DNA of 55,017 bases from an uncultured Corynebacterium sp. (GCA_943908385.1 CALTTF010000005.1:1-55017), one strand, 5' to 3'. Positions 30,558 to 38,999 are shown, counted from the first letter of the stretch. Notes: generated by a model not told the origin, from the sequence alone. Made by a program: numbers and translations.

Positions 30558-31976
30558 TTAATCGAGGTAGAGCTTTCCGCGGAATTCCGGGTGCATGAGG
30601 TTTTCCTTGGAGAGGATCTGGTCGAGGGTGGATTCGTCGAGAAGCTCTTTTTCGAGCACGAGCTCGCGGACGCCCTTGCCCGTCGCTGCCGCCTCCTTGC
30701 CGATCAGATCGCCGTTGTGGTGGCCGATGAACGGGTTCAGGTAGGTGATGATGCCGATGGAGTTGTCCACGTAGCCCTGGCACACGTCCTCGTTGGCGGT
30801 GATGCCGACGACGCACTTCTCGCGCAGCGTCTTCGCGGCATTGCGCATCAGCTCGATCGAGCCGAACAGGCTGCGCGCGATGACCGGCTCCATGACGTTG
30901 AGCTGGAGCTGACCGGCCTCGGCAGCCATGGACACCGTGACATCGTTGCCGAAGACCTTGAAGCATACCTGGTTGACCACCTCGGGGATCACCGGGTTGA
31001 CCTTCGCCGGCATGATCGACGAACCTGCCTGGCGCTCCGGCAGGTTGATCTCGTTGAGGCCGGCGCGCGGGCCGGAGGACAGCAGACGCAGGTCGTTGCA
31101 GGTCTTGGACAGCTTCATCGCCGCGCGCTTCAGCGCGGAGTGCGCCATGACGTAGCTGCCGGTGTCCGAGGTCGCCTCGATCAGGTCCGGCGACGTGGAG
31201 ATCGGCAGGCCCGTGACCTCGCGCAGCGCCGCGATCACCTGGTCTCGGTAGCCGCCCGGGGTGTTCACGCCCGTGCCGATCGCCGTCGCACCGAGGTTCA
31301 CCTCGAGCAGGTCGGCGGCAGCCTGCTGCAGTTTGTCCTGCTCCTCTGCGAGGTTCGCGCCGAACGCCGTGAACTCCTGGCCCAGCGTCATCGGCACTGC
31401 GTCCTGGAGCTGCGTGCGGCCCATCTTGAGGATGTCGGAGAACTCGTCGCCCTTCGCGCGGAATGCCTTCTGCAGCTCGTCGAGCTCTGCGATGAGCGTC
31501 TGCATCGAGTGGTACAGGCCCAGGCGGAACCCGGTCGGGTACGCGTCGTTCGTCGACTGGGACATGTTGACGTCGTCATTCGGATTGATGACGTCGTAGC
31601 TGCCCTTCTCCTTGCCGATGATCTCCAGCGCCAGGTTGGCCACAACCTCGTTGGTGTTCATGTTCACCGAGGTGCCCGCGCCGCCCTGGTAGGCATCGGT
31701 CGGGAACTGGTCCATGCAGGCGCCCTCGTCCAGGATCTTGTCGCACGCCGCGATAATCGCGTCAGCCTTGTCCTTCGGCAGCGTGTGCAAGCGGCGGTTC
31801 GCCATCGCCGCGGCTTTTTTCACCATGACCATGCCGCGGACGAAATCCGGGTAGTCCTGGATCTTCGCGGACGAGATCTGGAAGTTGTCGATAGCGCGCA
31901 TCGTGTGCACGCCGTAGTACTTGTCGTCGGGAACCTCAACGGTACCGAGCAGGTCTTCTTCTGTTCTGTAACCCAT
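30558..31976 (-). CDS. aspA: Aspartate ammonia-lyase
   Basis: A 472-residue fumarase/aspartase-superfamily homotetramer that converts aspartate to fumarate and ammonia. The signature GSSIMPAKVNP is intact, with the GGAGTSVNMNTNEV and MSQSTNDAYPT (serine-rich) substrate blocks. The ATG follows TACACT by exactly seven bases, so the first in-frame start further upstream is rejected. The promoter lies at the end of hisG (22 bases between). Confidence 0.95.
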   Translation of the reverse strand: MGYRTEEDLLGTVEVPDDKYYGVHTMRAIDNFQISSAKIQDYPDFVRGMVMVKKAAAMANRRLHTLPKDKADAIIAACDKILDEGACMDQFPTDAYQGGAGTSVNMNTNEVVANLALEIIGKEKGSYDVINPNDDVNMSQSTNDAYPTGFRLGLYHSMQTLIAELDELQKAFRAKGDEFSDILKMGRTQLQDAVPMTLGQEFTAFGANLAEEQDKLQQAAADLLEVNLGATAIGTGVNTPGGYRDQVIAALREVTGLPISTSPDLIEATSDTGSYVMAHSALKRAAMKLSKTCNDLRLLSSGPRAGLNEINLPERQAGSSIMPAKVNPVIPEVVNQVCFKVFGNDVTVSMAAEAGQLQLNVMEPVIARSLFGSIELMRNAAKTLREKCVVGITANEDVCQGYVDNSIGIITYLNPFIGHHNGDLIGKEAAATGKGVRELVLEKELLDESTLDQILSKENLMHPEFRGKLYLD

Positions 31977-31983
31977 GAGGTTC

Positions 31984-31989
31984 AGTGTA
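31984..31989 (-). promoter_or_regulatory. Leaderless -10 (TACACT) of aspA
   Basis: TACACT then 7 bases then ATG, in the short hisG-aspA gap. Confidence 0.6.
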
Positions 31990-31997
31990 GACAACAA

Positions 31998-32843
31998 TTA
32001 GATTCGAGCGATTTGCAACTCCGTAGCCAGGATCGCCTCCGCGCCGGCGGCCGCCAGGCTGTCCATCAACTGGTTCGCTTCCTTGCGCGGCACCATCGCG
32101 CGCACCGCGACCCAGTTGTCGCGCTGCAGCGGCGACACCGTCGCACCCGTCAGGCCCGGGGTGATCTTCACGGTCTCGTCGAGGTTGTCGCGGGAGACGT
32201 TGTAATCGAGCATCACGAAATTGTGCGCCGTGAGGATGCCGCGGATACGCGAGAGCAGCACCTCGTCGTCGGTAGTCAGCTCACGGTCTTTCCGCTTGAC
32301 GACGACCGCCTCACTCTCCACAATCGCCTCCCCGAACGGCTCCAGCCCTTGCTGGCGGAGAGTCCTTCCCGTCGAGACCACGTCGGCGATCGCGTCTGCC
32401 ACACCGAGCTTGATGGAAATCTCCACTGCGCCATCCAGGCGGATCACTTCAGTGTGGATGCCGCGCTCGGCGAGGTAGTCCTGGGCGAGGTGGGGGTAGC
32501 TCGTCGCTAAGCGTTTGCCCTCGAGGTCCTCGATCGACCACGTCTCCCCCGCTGGCGCCGCGAAACGGAACGTCGAGCCGCCGAACCCGAGCTCGAGCAC
32601 TTCCTCCACGTCCGCGCGGGAGTCGAGCGCGAGGTCCCGCCCCGTGATACCCAAATCAAGGTGCCCCGCCGCGACATAGATCGCGATGTCCTTCGGGCGC
32701 AGGAAGAAGAACTCGACGTTATTCGCCTCGTCGACGATATTGAGCGCCTTGCTCTGGCCGCGCCCCTTGTATCCGGCTTCCTTCAGGATCCCGGTGGCCG
32801 CTTCCGACAGAGAACCCTTGTTGGGCACAGCGATCTTGATCAT
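31998..32843 (-). CDS. hisG: ATP phosphoribosyltransferase, long form
   Basis: A 281-residue long-form HisG catalysing the first step of histidine synthesis. It starts MIKIAVPNKGSL, contains the PRPP-binding ADAIADVVSTGRTLRQQGL, and has the C-terminal regulatory domain (residues about 210-281, MLDYNVSRDNLDETVKITPG) that mediates feedback inhibition by histidine. AAAGGAG lies upstream of the ATG. It follows hisE by 17 bases, so hisEG form an operon. Confidence 0.95.
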   Translation of the reverse strand: MIKIAVPNKGSLSEAATGILKEAGYKGRGQSKALNIVDEANNVEFFFLRPKDIAIYVAAGHLDLGITGRDLALDSRADVEEVLELGFGGSTFRFAAPAGETWSIEDLEGKRLATSYPHLAQDYLAERGIHTEVIRLDGAVEISIKLGVADAIADVVSTGRTLRQQGLEPFGEAIVESEAVVVKRKDRELTTDDEVLLSRIRGILTAHNFVMLDYNVSRDNLDETVKITPGLTGATVSPLQRDNWVAVRAMVPRKEANQLMDSLAAAGAEAILATELQIARI

Positions 32844-32860
32844 GGTGGGCGGGAACTCCT

Positions 32861-33124
32861 TTAGAGATACTTGTAGATGTCGTCGGGGGTGAGACCGCGC
32901 TGCACCATCATGACCTGAGTCCAATACATGAGCTGGCTCATCTCCTCCGCCAACTCGTCGTCCGACTGGTACTCGGCGGCGATCCACACCTCGCCGGCCT
33001 CCTCGATGATCTTCTTGCCGATGAAATGCGGCCCCTTATCCAGCGCCTCCACCGTGCCCGAGCCCTCGGGCCGTTCAGCTGCCTTCGTGGACAGTTCCGC
33101 AAAAAGATCGTCGAAATTCTTCAC
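32861..33124 (-). CDS. hisE: Phosphoribosyl-ATP diphosphatase
   Basis: An 87-residue all-alpha pyrophosphohydrolase for the second step of histidine synthesis. The GKKIIEEAGEVWIAAEYQSDDELAEEMSQLMYW region has the EExxE-type metal ligands (EEAGE, DELAEE). The start is a GTG, seven bases after TAGAGT, giving MKNFDDLFAELS, which lines up with other actinobacterial HisE proteins; an upstream GTG three codons earlier lies inside that spacing. Confidence 0.93.
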   Translation of the reverse strand: MKNFDDLFAELSTKAAERPEGSGTVEALDKGPHFIGKKIIEEAGEVWIAAEYQSDDELAEEMSQLMYWTQVMMVQRGLTPDDIYKYL

Positions 33125-33131
33125 GCAGATC

Positions 33132-33137
33132 ACTCTA
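33132..33137 (-). promoter_or_regulatory. Leaderless -10 (TAGAGT) of hisE
   Basis: TAGAGT then 7 bases then GTG. Confidence 0.55.
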
Positions 33138-33303
33138 ACCCATCTGCCGTGTGCGCTGGCCGAGTTTCATGCGTCAACGCTGCTCGCTCGGGCTGCGCCG
33201 CGGGAAACCGCGCCCGGCGGCGTTTGCGGCGGTGGGGGTCGCGTCGTGCGCGGGCTAGACGGATTCGCAGTTCCAGGCCGCAGGCTAGGAGGGGGCGGGA
33301 TGC

Positions 33304-33990
33304 CTAACTGCGGGCCAGCTTGGCAGATTCGAACCATTCCCCGACGTCGTCTGCCTTGGCGCCGACGAAACGCGCAGGATCGAAGGGCTGCACCCCCGCC
33401 GGTACGGCGTCGGCGGGAGCGATCCCAAGCACGACGCACCCGGCGGCTGATGCGGCGGACATGCCGGCCCAGGAGTCCTCGAAGACGAGGCAGTCGGCGG
33501 GATCGGCGCCGACCATCGACGCAGCTTTGAGATACATGTCGGGCGCGGGTTTCGGGTGCTCGACCTCGTCGCCGGTGATGGAGCCGGCGAACAGGGCGCG
33601 GCCGACGGCGTCGATGCACTGGTCGGCGAGTTCGCGTTCAGTGTTGGTGGTCACGAGCATCGGCATCCCGGAGGCGTAGAGCGAGGACAGCAGTTCGCTC
33701 ACACCGGGATTGGGCACCAACTGGCCGGAGAACAACTCCGCCATGCGCCCGAACATCCAGGAGCGGTGGTGGTTGTAGTCGAGTTGGGACGTCGATAAGC
33801 CAGCCCATTCTGCGCAGACGCGCAACGTGTTCGGGAAGCTCCCGCCGACCGTTTCCTCGCGTTTTTCGGCGCTCAAGCGGCGGCCGAGGCGTTCGGAGAG
33901 CTCGTAGGTCGCCACACCCCACAGCGGTTCGGTGTCCACCATCGTGCCGTCCATGTCCCAGAAGACGGCGCGCGGCCCGCGGCTAGTCAA
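33304..33990 (-). CDS. HAD-superfamily (beta-phosphoglucomutase-like) hydrolase
   Basis: A phosphatase or phosphomutase of about 228 residues. Motif I is FWDMDGTMVDTEP, motif II VTTNTE, motif III with Lys in EHPKPAPDMYLKA and motif IV VFEDSWAGM. A helical cap lies between motifs I and II. The start is uncertain: a TTG overlaps the upstream gene's stop (TTGACTAG); the frame continues upstream. Substrate unknown. It carries an 11-mer copy read as Leu-Ser-Thr with the rare codon TTA. Confidence 0.8.
   Translation of the reverse strand: MTSRGPRAVFWDMDGTMVDTEPLWGVATYELSERLGRRLSAEKREETVGGSFPNTLRVCAEWAGLSTSQLDYNHHRSWMFGRMAELFSGQLVPNPGVSELLSSLYASGMPMLVTTNTERELADQCIDAVGRALFAGSITGDEVEHPKPAPDMYLKAASMVGADPADCLVFEDSWAGMSAASAAGCVVLGIAPADAVPAGVQPFDPARFVGAKADDVGEWFESAKLARS
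33790..33800 (-). repeat. Dispersed 11-mer (copy 13)
   Basis: In the HAD gene, Leu-Ser-Thr with the rare codon TTA. Confidence 0.9.
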
Positions 33991-34375
33991 GCTCAGGGAG
34001 GGAGTTGAGGGCCTCGTCGTCGGCGCCGGTCGCGGCGGCGGCACGGTATGAGAGCTCCTGCAGATCAGCCTTCTCCTCCGGCTCGAGGACAGCGTCGGCG
34101 TGCTTGGCGTTGAAGTCGTGCAGGCTGTTGAAGAACGGGTCGACCACGGAGACGAGCTTGTCCCCGTCCGGGTCGTCGCCGATCAGCTCCAACGCGTCGA
34201 GGTAGCCCTCGATGAGCTTCTTCAGGTCGGGCAGGACGGCCGGATCGAACGGCTCCTCCCACAGCTCTTTGTCGTCGTCCTTGAGGTAGGAGCCGGTGGC
34301 GAAGGTGGTCAGGTCATCGATGAACTCGTCGACGTCGGATTGGAACTGATCGCGAATGGTCATGTCCGCCATCAT
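33983..34375 (-). CDS. Acidic conserved hypothetical protein
   Basis: A 130-residue acidic helical protein (IRDQFQSDVDEFIDDL, FFNSLHDFNAKHADAV). No known domain is recognised. It lies between mshC (9 bases upstream) and the HAD gene (overlapping by 8), so the three form an operon with coupled translation. Cytosolic: no membrane or signal segment is seen. Two ATG codons in tandem make the exact start ambiguous by one residue. Confidence 0.62.
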   Translation of the reverse strand: MMADMTIRDQFQSDVDEFIDDLTTFATGSYLKDDDKELWEEPFDPAVLPDLKKLIEGYLDALELIGDDPDGDKLVSVVDPFFNSLHDFNAKHADAVLEPEEKADLQELSYRAAAATGADDEALNSLPELD

Positions 34376-34384
34376 TCCCCAAGT

Positions 34385-35617
34385 TCAGCGGAGCTGCACG
34401 CCAAGCAATCCGTGGAGCGCGTCGGCGATGATTCCGTTGTGGTCGCCGGTGGCGTCGTCGACGGTTTTCAGGGCGGTGACGGTGTCGAGGTCGTCGGCAA
34501 GCGCTGCGCGCAGCTTATCGACGACTCCCCTCGCCTCCGCCTCACTCACTTCCCCGCTGAGCACCTCGCGCCACCTGGACAAACGGGCTTCAGCTTCGTG
34601 GAGAATGTCGTAGGAGAAATCGCGGTCCTCGCGGTAGTGGCCGGAGAACACCGCGAGGCGGATCGCCGCCGGGTCGTGGCCTTCTTCGGAAAGTTTGTGC
34701 ACGAAGACGAGGTTGCCGAGGGACTTCGACATCTTCACCCCGTCGAGTGCGATCATCCCGGTGTGGACGTAGTGGCCGGCCATGCGGTCGACGTCGTAGG
34801 TGGCTTCAGCGTGCGCCGCGGAGAATTCGTGGTGCGGGAACGCGAGATCGCTGCCGCCGCCCTGAATCGAGAATGTCGTGCCGAGGCGGTTCGTCGCGAT
34901 CGCCGAGCATTCGATGTGCCAGCCGGGCCGACCTGCGCCGAACGGTGCGTCCCACGCCGGCTCCCCGTCGCGGTGGCCACGCCACAGCAGAGCGTCGAGC
35001 GGGTCGCGCTTGCCCTCGCGATCGGGGTCGCCGCCCCGCTCAGCGAAGTACTCCTCCATCGTCGCCCGGTCGAGATTCGACTCGTAGCCGAACTGCTCGG
35101 TCGCGGTAATGGGGGCGTAGATGTCGGTGGCGCCGGAGGTGTCGTCGATAAGCGAATATGCGATGCCCTTGTCCAGCAACGTTTGCACCATCTCGACGAC
35201 CTCGCCGACCGCCTCCATCGCGCCGATGTAGTCGCGCGGCGGGATGACGGAGAGGATCTCCATGTCGCTGCGGAACAGGTCGATCTGGCTCGTGCCGAGT
35301 TCGCGCCAATCGACGCCGTCGCGCTCCGCGCGCTCGAACAGCGGGTCGTCGACGTCCGTGATGTTCTGCACGTAGTGGACCTTGTGCCCGTTGGCCAGCA
35401 GCTGGCGGTACACGAGGTCGAATGTCAGGTACGTCGCAGCGTGCCCGAGGTGCGTCGAGTCGTACGGCGTGATGCCGCAGACGTACATGCCGACTTCGCC
35501 GTCCGCGTTTCCACGCGTATCGACGACCCTCACACCCCCATCCGCCGTGTCATACAACGAGAGCGGTACAGGAGTGCCAGCAACCGAAGGAACCGCGGGA
35601 ATAGGCCAAGAATGCAT
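34385..35617 (-). CDS. mshC: L-cysteine:1D-myo-inositol 2-amino-2-deoxy-alpha-D-glucopyranoside ligase
   Basis: A 410-residue class-I tRNA-synthetase-like ligase that attaches cysteine to GlcN-Ins in mycothiol synthesis. Marks are the HIGH-like THLGHAATYLTFDLV, MYVCGITPYD with a zinc Cys, GWHIECSAIA with another, the GGGSDLAFPHHEFS block and KMSKSLGNLVFV. The ATG (MHSWPIPAVPS) sits seven bases after TAGTGT. Two 11-mer copies lie within the gene, in opposite orientation. Confidence 0.94.
   Translation of the reverse strand: MHSWPIPAVPSVAGTPVPLSLYDTADGGVRVVDTRGNADGEVGMYVCGITPYDSTHLGHAATYLTFDLVYRQLLANGHKVHYVQNITDVDDPLFERAERDGVDWRELGTSQIDLFRSDMEILSVIPPRDYIGAMEAVGEVVEMVQTLLDKGIAYSLIDDTSGATDIYAPITATEQFGYESNLDRATMEEYFAERGGDPDREGKRDPLDALLWRGHRDGEPAWDAPFGAGRPGWHIECSAIATNRLGTTFSIQGGGSDLAFPHHEFSAAHAEATYDVDRMAGHYVHTGMIALDGVKMSKSLGNLVFVHKLSEEGHDPAAIRLAVFSGHYREDRDFSYDILHEAEARLSRWREVLSGEVSEAEARGVVDKLRAALADDLDTVTALKTVDDATGDHNGIIADALHGLLGVQLR
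34513..34523 (+). repeat. Dispersed 11-mer (copy 14)
   Basis: In mshC, Val-Asp-Lys. Confidence 0.9.
35143..35153 (-). repeat. Dispersed 11-mer (copy 15)
   Basis: In mshC, Leu-Ile-Asp. Confidence 0.9.
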
Positions 35618-35624
35618 GTAGCCC

Positions 35625-35630
35625 ACACTA
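35625..35630 (-). promoter_or_regulatory. Leaderless -10 (TAGTGT) of mshC
   Basis: TAGTGT then 7 bases then ATG. Confidence 0.6.
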
Positions 35631-35834
35631 CAACCCCTGGCGCGGGGATCTCCGCGGAGTCCGCGGCGGCGGGCGTGGCGGGCCCTCGGCGGTGCGTTAG
35701 CGGTGCTCAGTCCGCGGCTACTTCATTCACTCTTTGATTCGCCCTGCTGTCGGGCGCGCGGAAGCACCACCTTCGAGTCCATGAGGCATGCGTGATCGCT
35801 GTCTGCCCCTCGGCCGTTTTCTCTAAGTTCCGAG

Positions 35835-36911
35835 CTATTTCCCGAACAACAGGTGCATCGCACCGTATTGATGTGTGGTGTTCGGTACCGGTGTTCCGCG
35901 CGGCGACACCCACATCGGGGTTCCTCCGCGCATCTGTATTCGACCCCTGTTGTGTCTGTCGGGGTCGTCGTCGTTGGTGCGGTTGTGATACCTGCACAAG
36001 ATCGACAGGTTGTCCATGTTCGTCGGCCCGCCCCTCGCCCACGGTGTGATGTGGTGGACCTCGCAGTTATCCGCCGCGTGCCGACAGTCCGGAACCGGGC
36101 ACGTCGTCAACGTCGCCCTCGCCAAGTCCCGCTGCTTCTGGTTGGCGAACCGCTTGGTGTTGTACAGGTTCACCGGTCCTGCCTGCGGGTGGAACAGCGC
36201 CACCTCCAAGTCCTTCGACTGGTGGTGGGTCAGGTACTCGGCACCGGTCATCGTGGTGCCATCCGACAAACCCAGGATCGTCTCGTCACCCTTACCGGCG
36301 AGGATCCTCACATAGTCCGGAAGCGGAATCTGAATCAACGGGCGCGGAACAGCGTCAGCGACACCAGCACTACCGCGCAGCAGCTCGGCGAACGCTTCGT
36401 ACATCTGCGGACCCTCAGGACGATCCGCATCCAAGTCCTGGCGCAGGGAGTGCTCCAACGCGGCGATGACGCGCTCATCGCCAGTCGCGCTGAACGTCCG
36501 CTTGCCTTTCCGCGACCGGCCGAACCGGACGCTGGACTGCGGGGCGGGCTTATTGGCGTCCGGGTCGGGGACGATGTCTTTGGCGCGGCGTTTCAATGTC
36601 TCGTAGTTGCCGCGGACGGACAGCAGGGCGAGGCGGAGTTTCCACGTCTCCCGGTCGGAGGCTATGCCGCGCACTTGCTGCTCAATGAAGAAGATCTGAT
36701 CCAACGACTTCCCCGTCTGGCGGGCAATGCGGACAGCATTAGCCTGCTGGTGCTTGAACCGCGTCGCGCCGAAATAGACCGTGCGCGCCTTCTCGCCCTC
36801 GACAGCAACCGAGGACTTGATTCCGGCATCGACAACGGCCTGGCGGTCGAAACCAGCCAGGATATCCATCGGTCGAGTAGCGGAAGCAACAAACGCGTCG
36901 AAATCGTTCAT
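35835..36911 (-). CDS. HNH endonuclease signature protein
   Basis: A 358-residue protein of the large actinobacterial HNH family. The C-terminal nuclease motif is clear: CPVPDCRHAADNC, EVHHITPWARGG, then NLSILCRYHNRTND, with paired zinc Cys and the catalytic His. The N-terminal two thirds are helical and basic, with KRRAKDIV and FGRSRKGKRTF, and resemble the usual regulatory or DNA-binding part. The ATG follows TAGCGT by seven bases. Two perfect DnaA boxes lie about 55-90 bases upstream. Its role (mobile, defence or housekeeping) is unknown. Confidence 0.8.
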   Translation of the reverse strand: MNDFDAFVASATRPMDILAGFDRQAVVDAGIKSSVAVEGEKARTVYFGATRFKHQQANAVRIARQTGKSLDQIFFIEQQVRGIASDRETWKLRLALLSVRGNYETLKRRAKDIVPDPDANKPAPQSSVRFGRSRKGKRTFSATGDERVIAALEHSLRQDLDADRPEGPQMYEAFAELLRGSAGVADAVPRPLIQIPLPDYVRILAGKGDETILGLSDGTTMTGAEYLTHHQSKDLEVALFHPQAGPVNLYNTKRFANQKQRDLARATLTTCPVPDCRHAADNCEVHHITPWARGGPTNMDNLSILCRYHNRTNDDDPDRHNRGRIQMRGGTPMWVSPRGTPVPNTTHQYGAMHLLFGK

Positions 36912-36918
36912 GCCCCAC

Positions 36919-36924
36919 ACGCTA
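36919..36924 (-). promoter_or_regulatory. Leaderless -10 (TAGCGT) of the HNH gene
   Basis: TAGCGT then 7 bases then ATG; 41 bases from the nearer DnaA box. Confidence 0.55.
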
Positions 36925-36964
36925 AACGCAGTCAAGGCCCACCGAAATAGACACCGGACAAACC

Positions 36965-36973
36965 TGTGGATAA
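36965..36973 (-). promoter_or_regulatory. DnaA box (TGTGGATAA, reverse of TTATCCACA)
   Basis: Perfect 9-base match to the consensus DnaA box, about 54 bases upstream of the HNH start codon. A second box in opposite orientation lies 18 bases away. Confidence 0.65.
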
Positions 36974-36991
36974 CCCCGCCCGCAGAAACAC

Positions 36992-37000
36992 TTATCCACA
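36992..37000 (+). promoter_or_regulatory. DnaA box (TTATCCACA)
   Basis: Perfect 9-base match; inverted relative to its neighbour at 36965-36973. The two boxes sit between the HNH gene and the uppP stop codon. Confidence 0.65.
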
Positions 37001-37056
37001 AGCAAACCAACAAAAACCAGCCCCCACCAGCGGTTCCGTCAGCGCGAAAAATTTTC

Positions 37057-37908
37057 TTAGTAGGCGCTCATGACTCCGGTAGCGAGCAGAACCATGACGA
37101 TGATTCCGAGCGGAATGCGGTACGCGGCGAACCACGCGAACGAGTGGTTGGAGACGAACTTCAGCAACCAGGCAATGGAGATGTAGCCGAGAACGAAACC
37201 AATGACGGAGCCGACGAGTAGTTGAGCGCCGGTGGCGGATTGGCCGGCTTGGGGGGCGAAGGCGTCGGGAAGCGAAAAAAGCCCGGACGCGAGGACTGCC
37301 GGAATGGCGAGCAGGAAGCTGAACCGCGTGGCCACCTCACGGTCGAGGCCGAGGAAGAGGCCGCCGGAGATGGTGCCGCCGGAGCGGGAGACGCCGGGGA
37401 TGAGCGCGAGACACTGGCACAGGCCCATGACGACGGCGTCTTTCATAGTGAGCTCGTCGTAGCCGCGCTTCTTCGTGCCGACCCGTTCGGCGAAAATGAA
37501 CACGAAAGAGAACAGGATCAGCACGGTCGCGGTGATCCAGAGATTACGGAAGTTCTCGCGGATGAGGTCTTTGAGCAGCACGCCGGCCAAGCCGACGGGG
37601 ATCGTGCCGACAATGACCATCCACCCCATGCGGTAGTCGAAGCCGCGTTTCGACGGATTGAACAGGCCCGCGAACCAGCCGGAGAGGATCTGCCAGATCT
37701 CCTTGGCGAAGAACACGAGCACCGCGAGCTCCGTGCCCAGCTGGATCACGGCGGTGAAGCTCGCGCCAGCGTCCTGACCCCAGAACAGCTGGGAGACAAT
37801 CCGCAGGTGGCCGGAGGAGGACACCGGGAGGAATTCGGTGAGGCCCTGAACGATGGACAGGACGATGACCTGCATCCAGGACATGGTTTCGGACGTTGCT
37901 TCAATCAC
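37057..37908 (-). CDS. uppP: Undecaprenyl-diphosphatase UppP (BacA)
   Basis: A 283-residue, roughly eight-helix membrane phosphatase recycling the lipid carrier for peptidoglycan and other envelope polymers. The two signatures are EFLPVSSSGHLRIVSQ and PGVSRSGGTISGGLFLGL. The start is a GTG, seven bases after TAGGGT, giving MIEATSETMSWMQ; an internal ATG eight codons later is the alternative. Confidence 0.93.
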   Translation of the reverse strand: MIEATSETMSWMQVIVLSIVQGLTEFLPVSSSGHLRIVSQLFWGQDAGASFTAVIQLGTELAVLVFFAKEIWQILSGWFAGLFNPSKRGFDYRMGWMVIVGTIPVGLAGVLLKDLIRENFRNLWITATVLILFSFVFIFAERVGTKKRGYDELTMKDAVVMGLCQCLALIPGVSRSGGTISGGLFLGLDREVATRFSFLLAIPAVLASGLFSLPDAFAPQAGQSATGAQLLVGSVIGFVLGYISIAWLLKFVSNHSFAWFAAYRIPLGIIVMVLLATGVMSAY

Positions 37909-37915
37909 GGACGAC

Positions 37916-37921
37916 ACCCTA
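37916..37921 (-). promoter_or_regulatory. Leaderless -10 (TAGGGT) of uppP
   Basis: TAGGGT then 7 bases then GTG. Divergent from the leaderless lppL promoter about 55 bases away. Confidence 0.6.
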
Positions 37922-37975
37922 CCGCCGCCCGGCGCCCGGGAAGAAGCGCGACGCGGCCGCAAAGAGTGCGGTTGA

Positions 37976-37981
37976 TAAGCT
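37976..37981 (+). promoter_or_regulatory. Leaderless -10 (TAAGCT) of lppL
   Basis: TAAGCT then 7 bases then GTG. It is embedded in GTTGATAAGC, a one-mismatch version of the dispersed 11-mer. Confidence 0.55.
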
Positions 37982-37988
37982 TGGACGC

Positions 37989-38999
37989 GTGAAAATGCGC
38001 CGTGTGTTGACGAAGAAGTCCGCGGGTCCGGCAGCTGTGCTGGCTGGTTCCGCCCTGTTGTTGGCTGCGTGTTCGCAGCCACCGGGAGTGCCGCAAGACG
38101 CACCGGACATGGGCAACGCTGAGCCGGCGCAGTCCCCGCCCGCGGGCGACATCGAGGGCGAGAAGGTCGACTATCCGGCTGTGGAGGACCTCGAGGTCAC
38201 GGACGGAGTGATCGGAGTGCGCGCCGACGGCGTGCTGCGCACAGGCACGCTCGACGAGATCAAAGGCGGCGCAGGCACGACACACGAGCTCGCGGAATCG
38301 TGCGGGGATGTCACGGCGAACGCGGGCGCATTCGTCACGGTGTGCGACGGAGAGATCCGTGTCTTCACGGGGACGGATGAGCGGACATTCACGCCGGACG
38401 AGCCAGTCACCGTCGCCGCACCGCTTCCCGACGGCCGCGTCATCGCCGGTTCCGCCGAAGAGGCCAAGGTCTGGGTTTTCGACACCGACGGCAACCAGAC
38501 CGGGCGCATCACGGTGGCGCGTCCGTCGGATTTCGTGCTCGCGGGCCAGGACAAGGTCGTGCGCTTGAACCGCTTCGACACGACGATCCAGGATATTCAG
38601 CTGGACAAGGCCCGCCAGGGCGGCACGTTGCGCGTGGGTCTCGGCGTCGGCCAGGCGAAATTCGGCGAGGACGGCCTCGTGCTCGCCTCGGATGCGACGG
38701 GTAGCCAGCTGCTGGTCTACACCACGGACGAGGTCGTCCGCCTGCACCAGACGGTCCCGACGGACCCCCACCCGTGGGCCGTGGCGTGGGATCCGGCGAA
38801 CAAGCTCGCGTGGATCACGTCGACGGAGTCGAACACAGCCACGGGCTTCGACATTTCGAAGGGCGTGCCGCTCGAGCAGCGGAAGGTGGGCACAGTCGCG
38901 GATGCGCAGCACATGATTTCGCTTGACGACGGCACCCTGATCCTCGCCTCCTCTTCCGGCGACGGCCTGCAAATCATCCCGCCGGAATCCACTGACTGA
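37989..38999 (+). CDS. lppL: LppL-like lipoprotein with beta-propeller repeats
   Basis: A 336-residue exported lipoprotein. The basic N-terminus is followed by a hydrophobic stretch and the lipobox LLAAC with Cys28 (CSQPPGV). The mature part has repeated blocks of 40-50 residues resembling a YncE/PQQ-type beta-propeller (GEIRVFTGTDERTFTPD, RVIAGSAEEAKVWVFDTDGNQ). By gene order (uppP, lppL, pyrD) it is the counterpart of mycobacterial LppL (Rv2138). It is a likely substrate of the Lnt encoded in this window. The start is GTG (MKMRRVL) seven bases after TAAGCT. Confidence 0.85.
   Translation: MKMRRVLTKKSAGPAAVLAGSALLLAACSQPPGVPQDAPDMGNAEPAQSPPAGDIEGEKVDYPAVEDLEVTDGVIGVRADGVLRTGTLDEIKGGAGTTHELAESCGDVTANAGAFVTVCDGEIRVFTGTDERTFTPDEPVTVAAPLPDGRVIAGSAEEAKVWVFDTDGNQTGRITVARPSDFVLAGQDKVVRLNRFDTTIQDIQLDKARQGGTLRVGLGVGQAKFGEDGLVLASDATGSQLLVYTTDEVVRLHQTVPTDPHPWAVAWDPANKLAWITSTESNTATGFDISKGVPLEQRKVGTVADAQHMISLDDGTLILASSSGDGLQIIPPESTD

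Noticed and set aside
30477..32510. A 677-codon rightward frame over aspA and hisG
   Set aside because: It crosses two well-identified genes and their gap; it is a codon-bias shadow.
34100..35737. A 545-codon rightward frame over mshC
   Set aside because: Antisense shadow of mshC.
35707..36042. A 111-codon leftward frame overlapping the end of the HNH gene
   Set aside because: It uses another frame of the same strand and has no ribosome-binding site or family features.
36960..37010. The DnaA boxes as a replication origin
   Set aside because: Only two boxes, no AT-rich region, and no dnaA or dnaN nearby.
37967..37981. GTTGATAAGC as a further 11-mer copy
   Set aside because: It differs from the word inside the core; it was left out of the count, as were GTCGACAAGC- and GCTTGTCGAC-type words.
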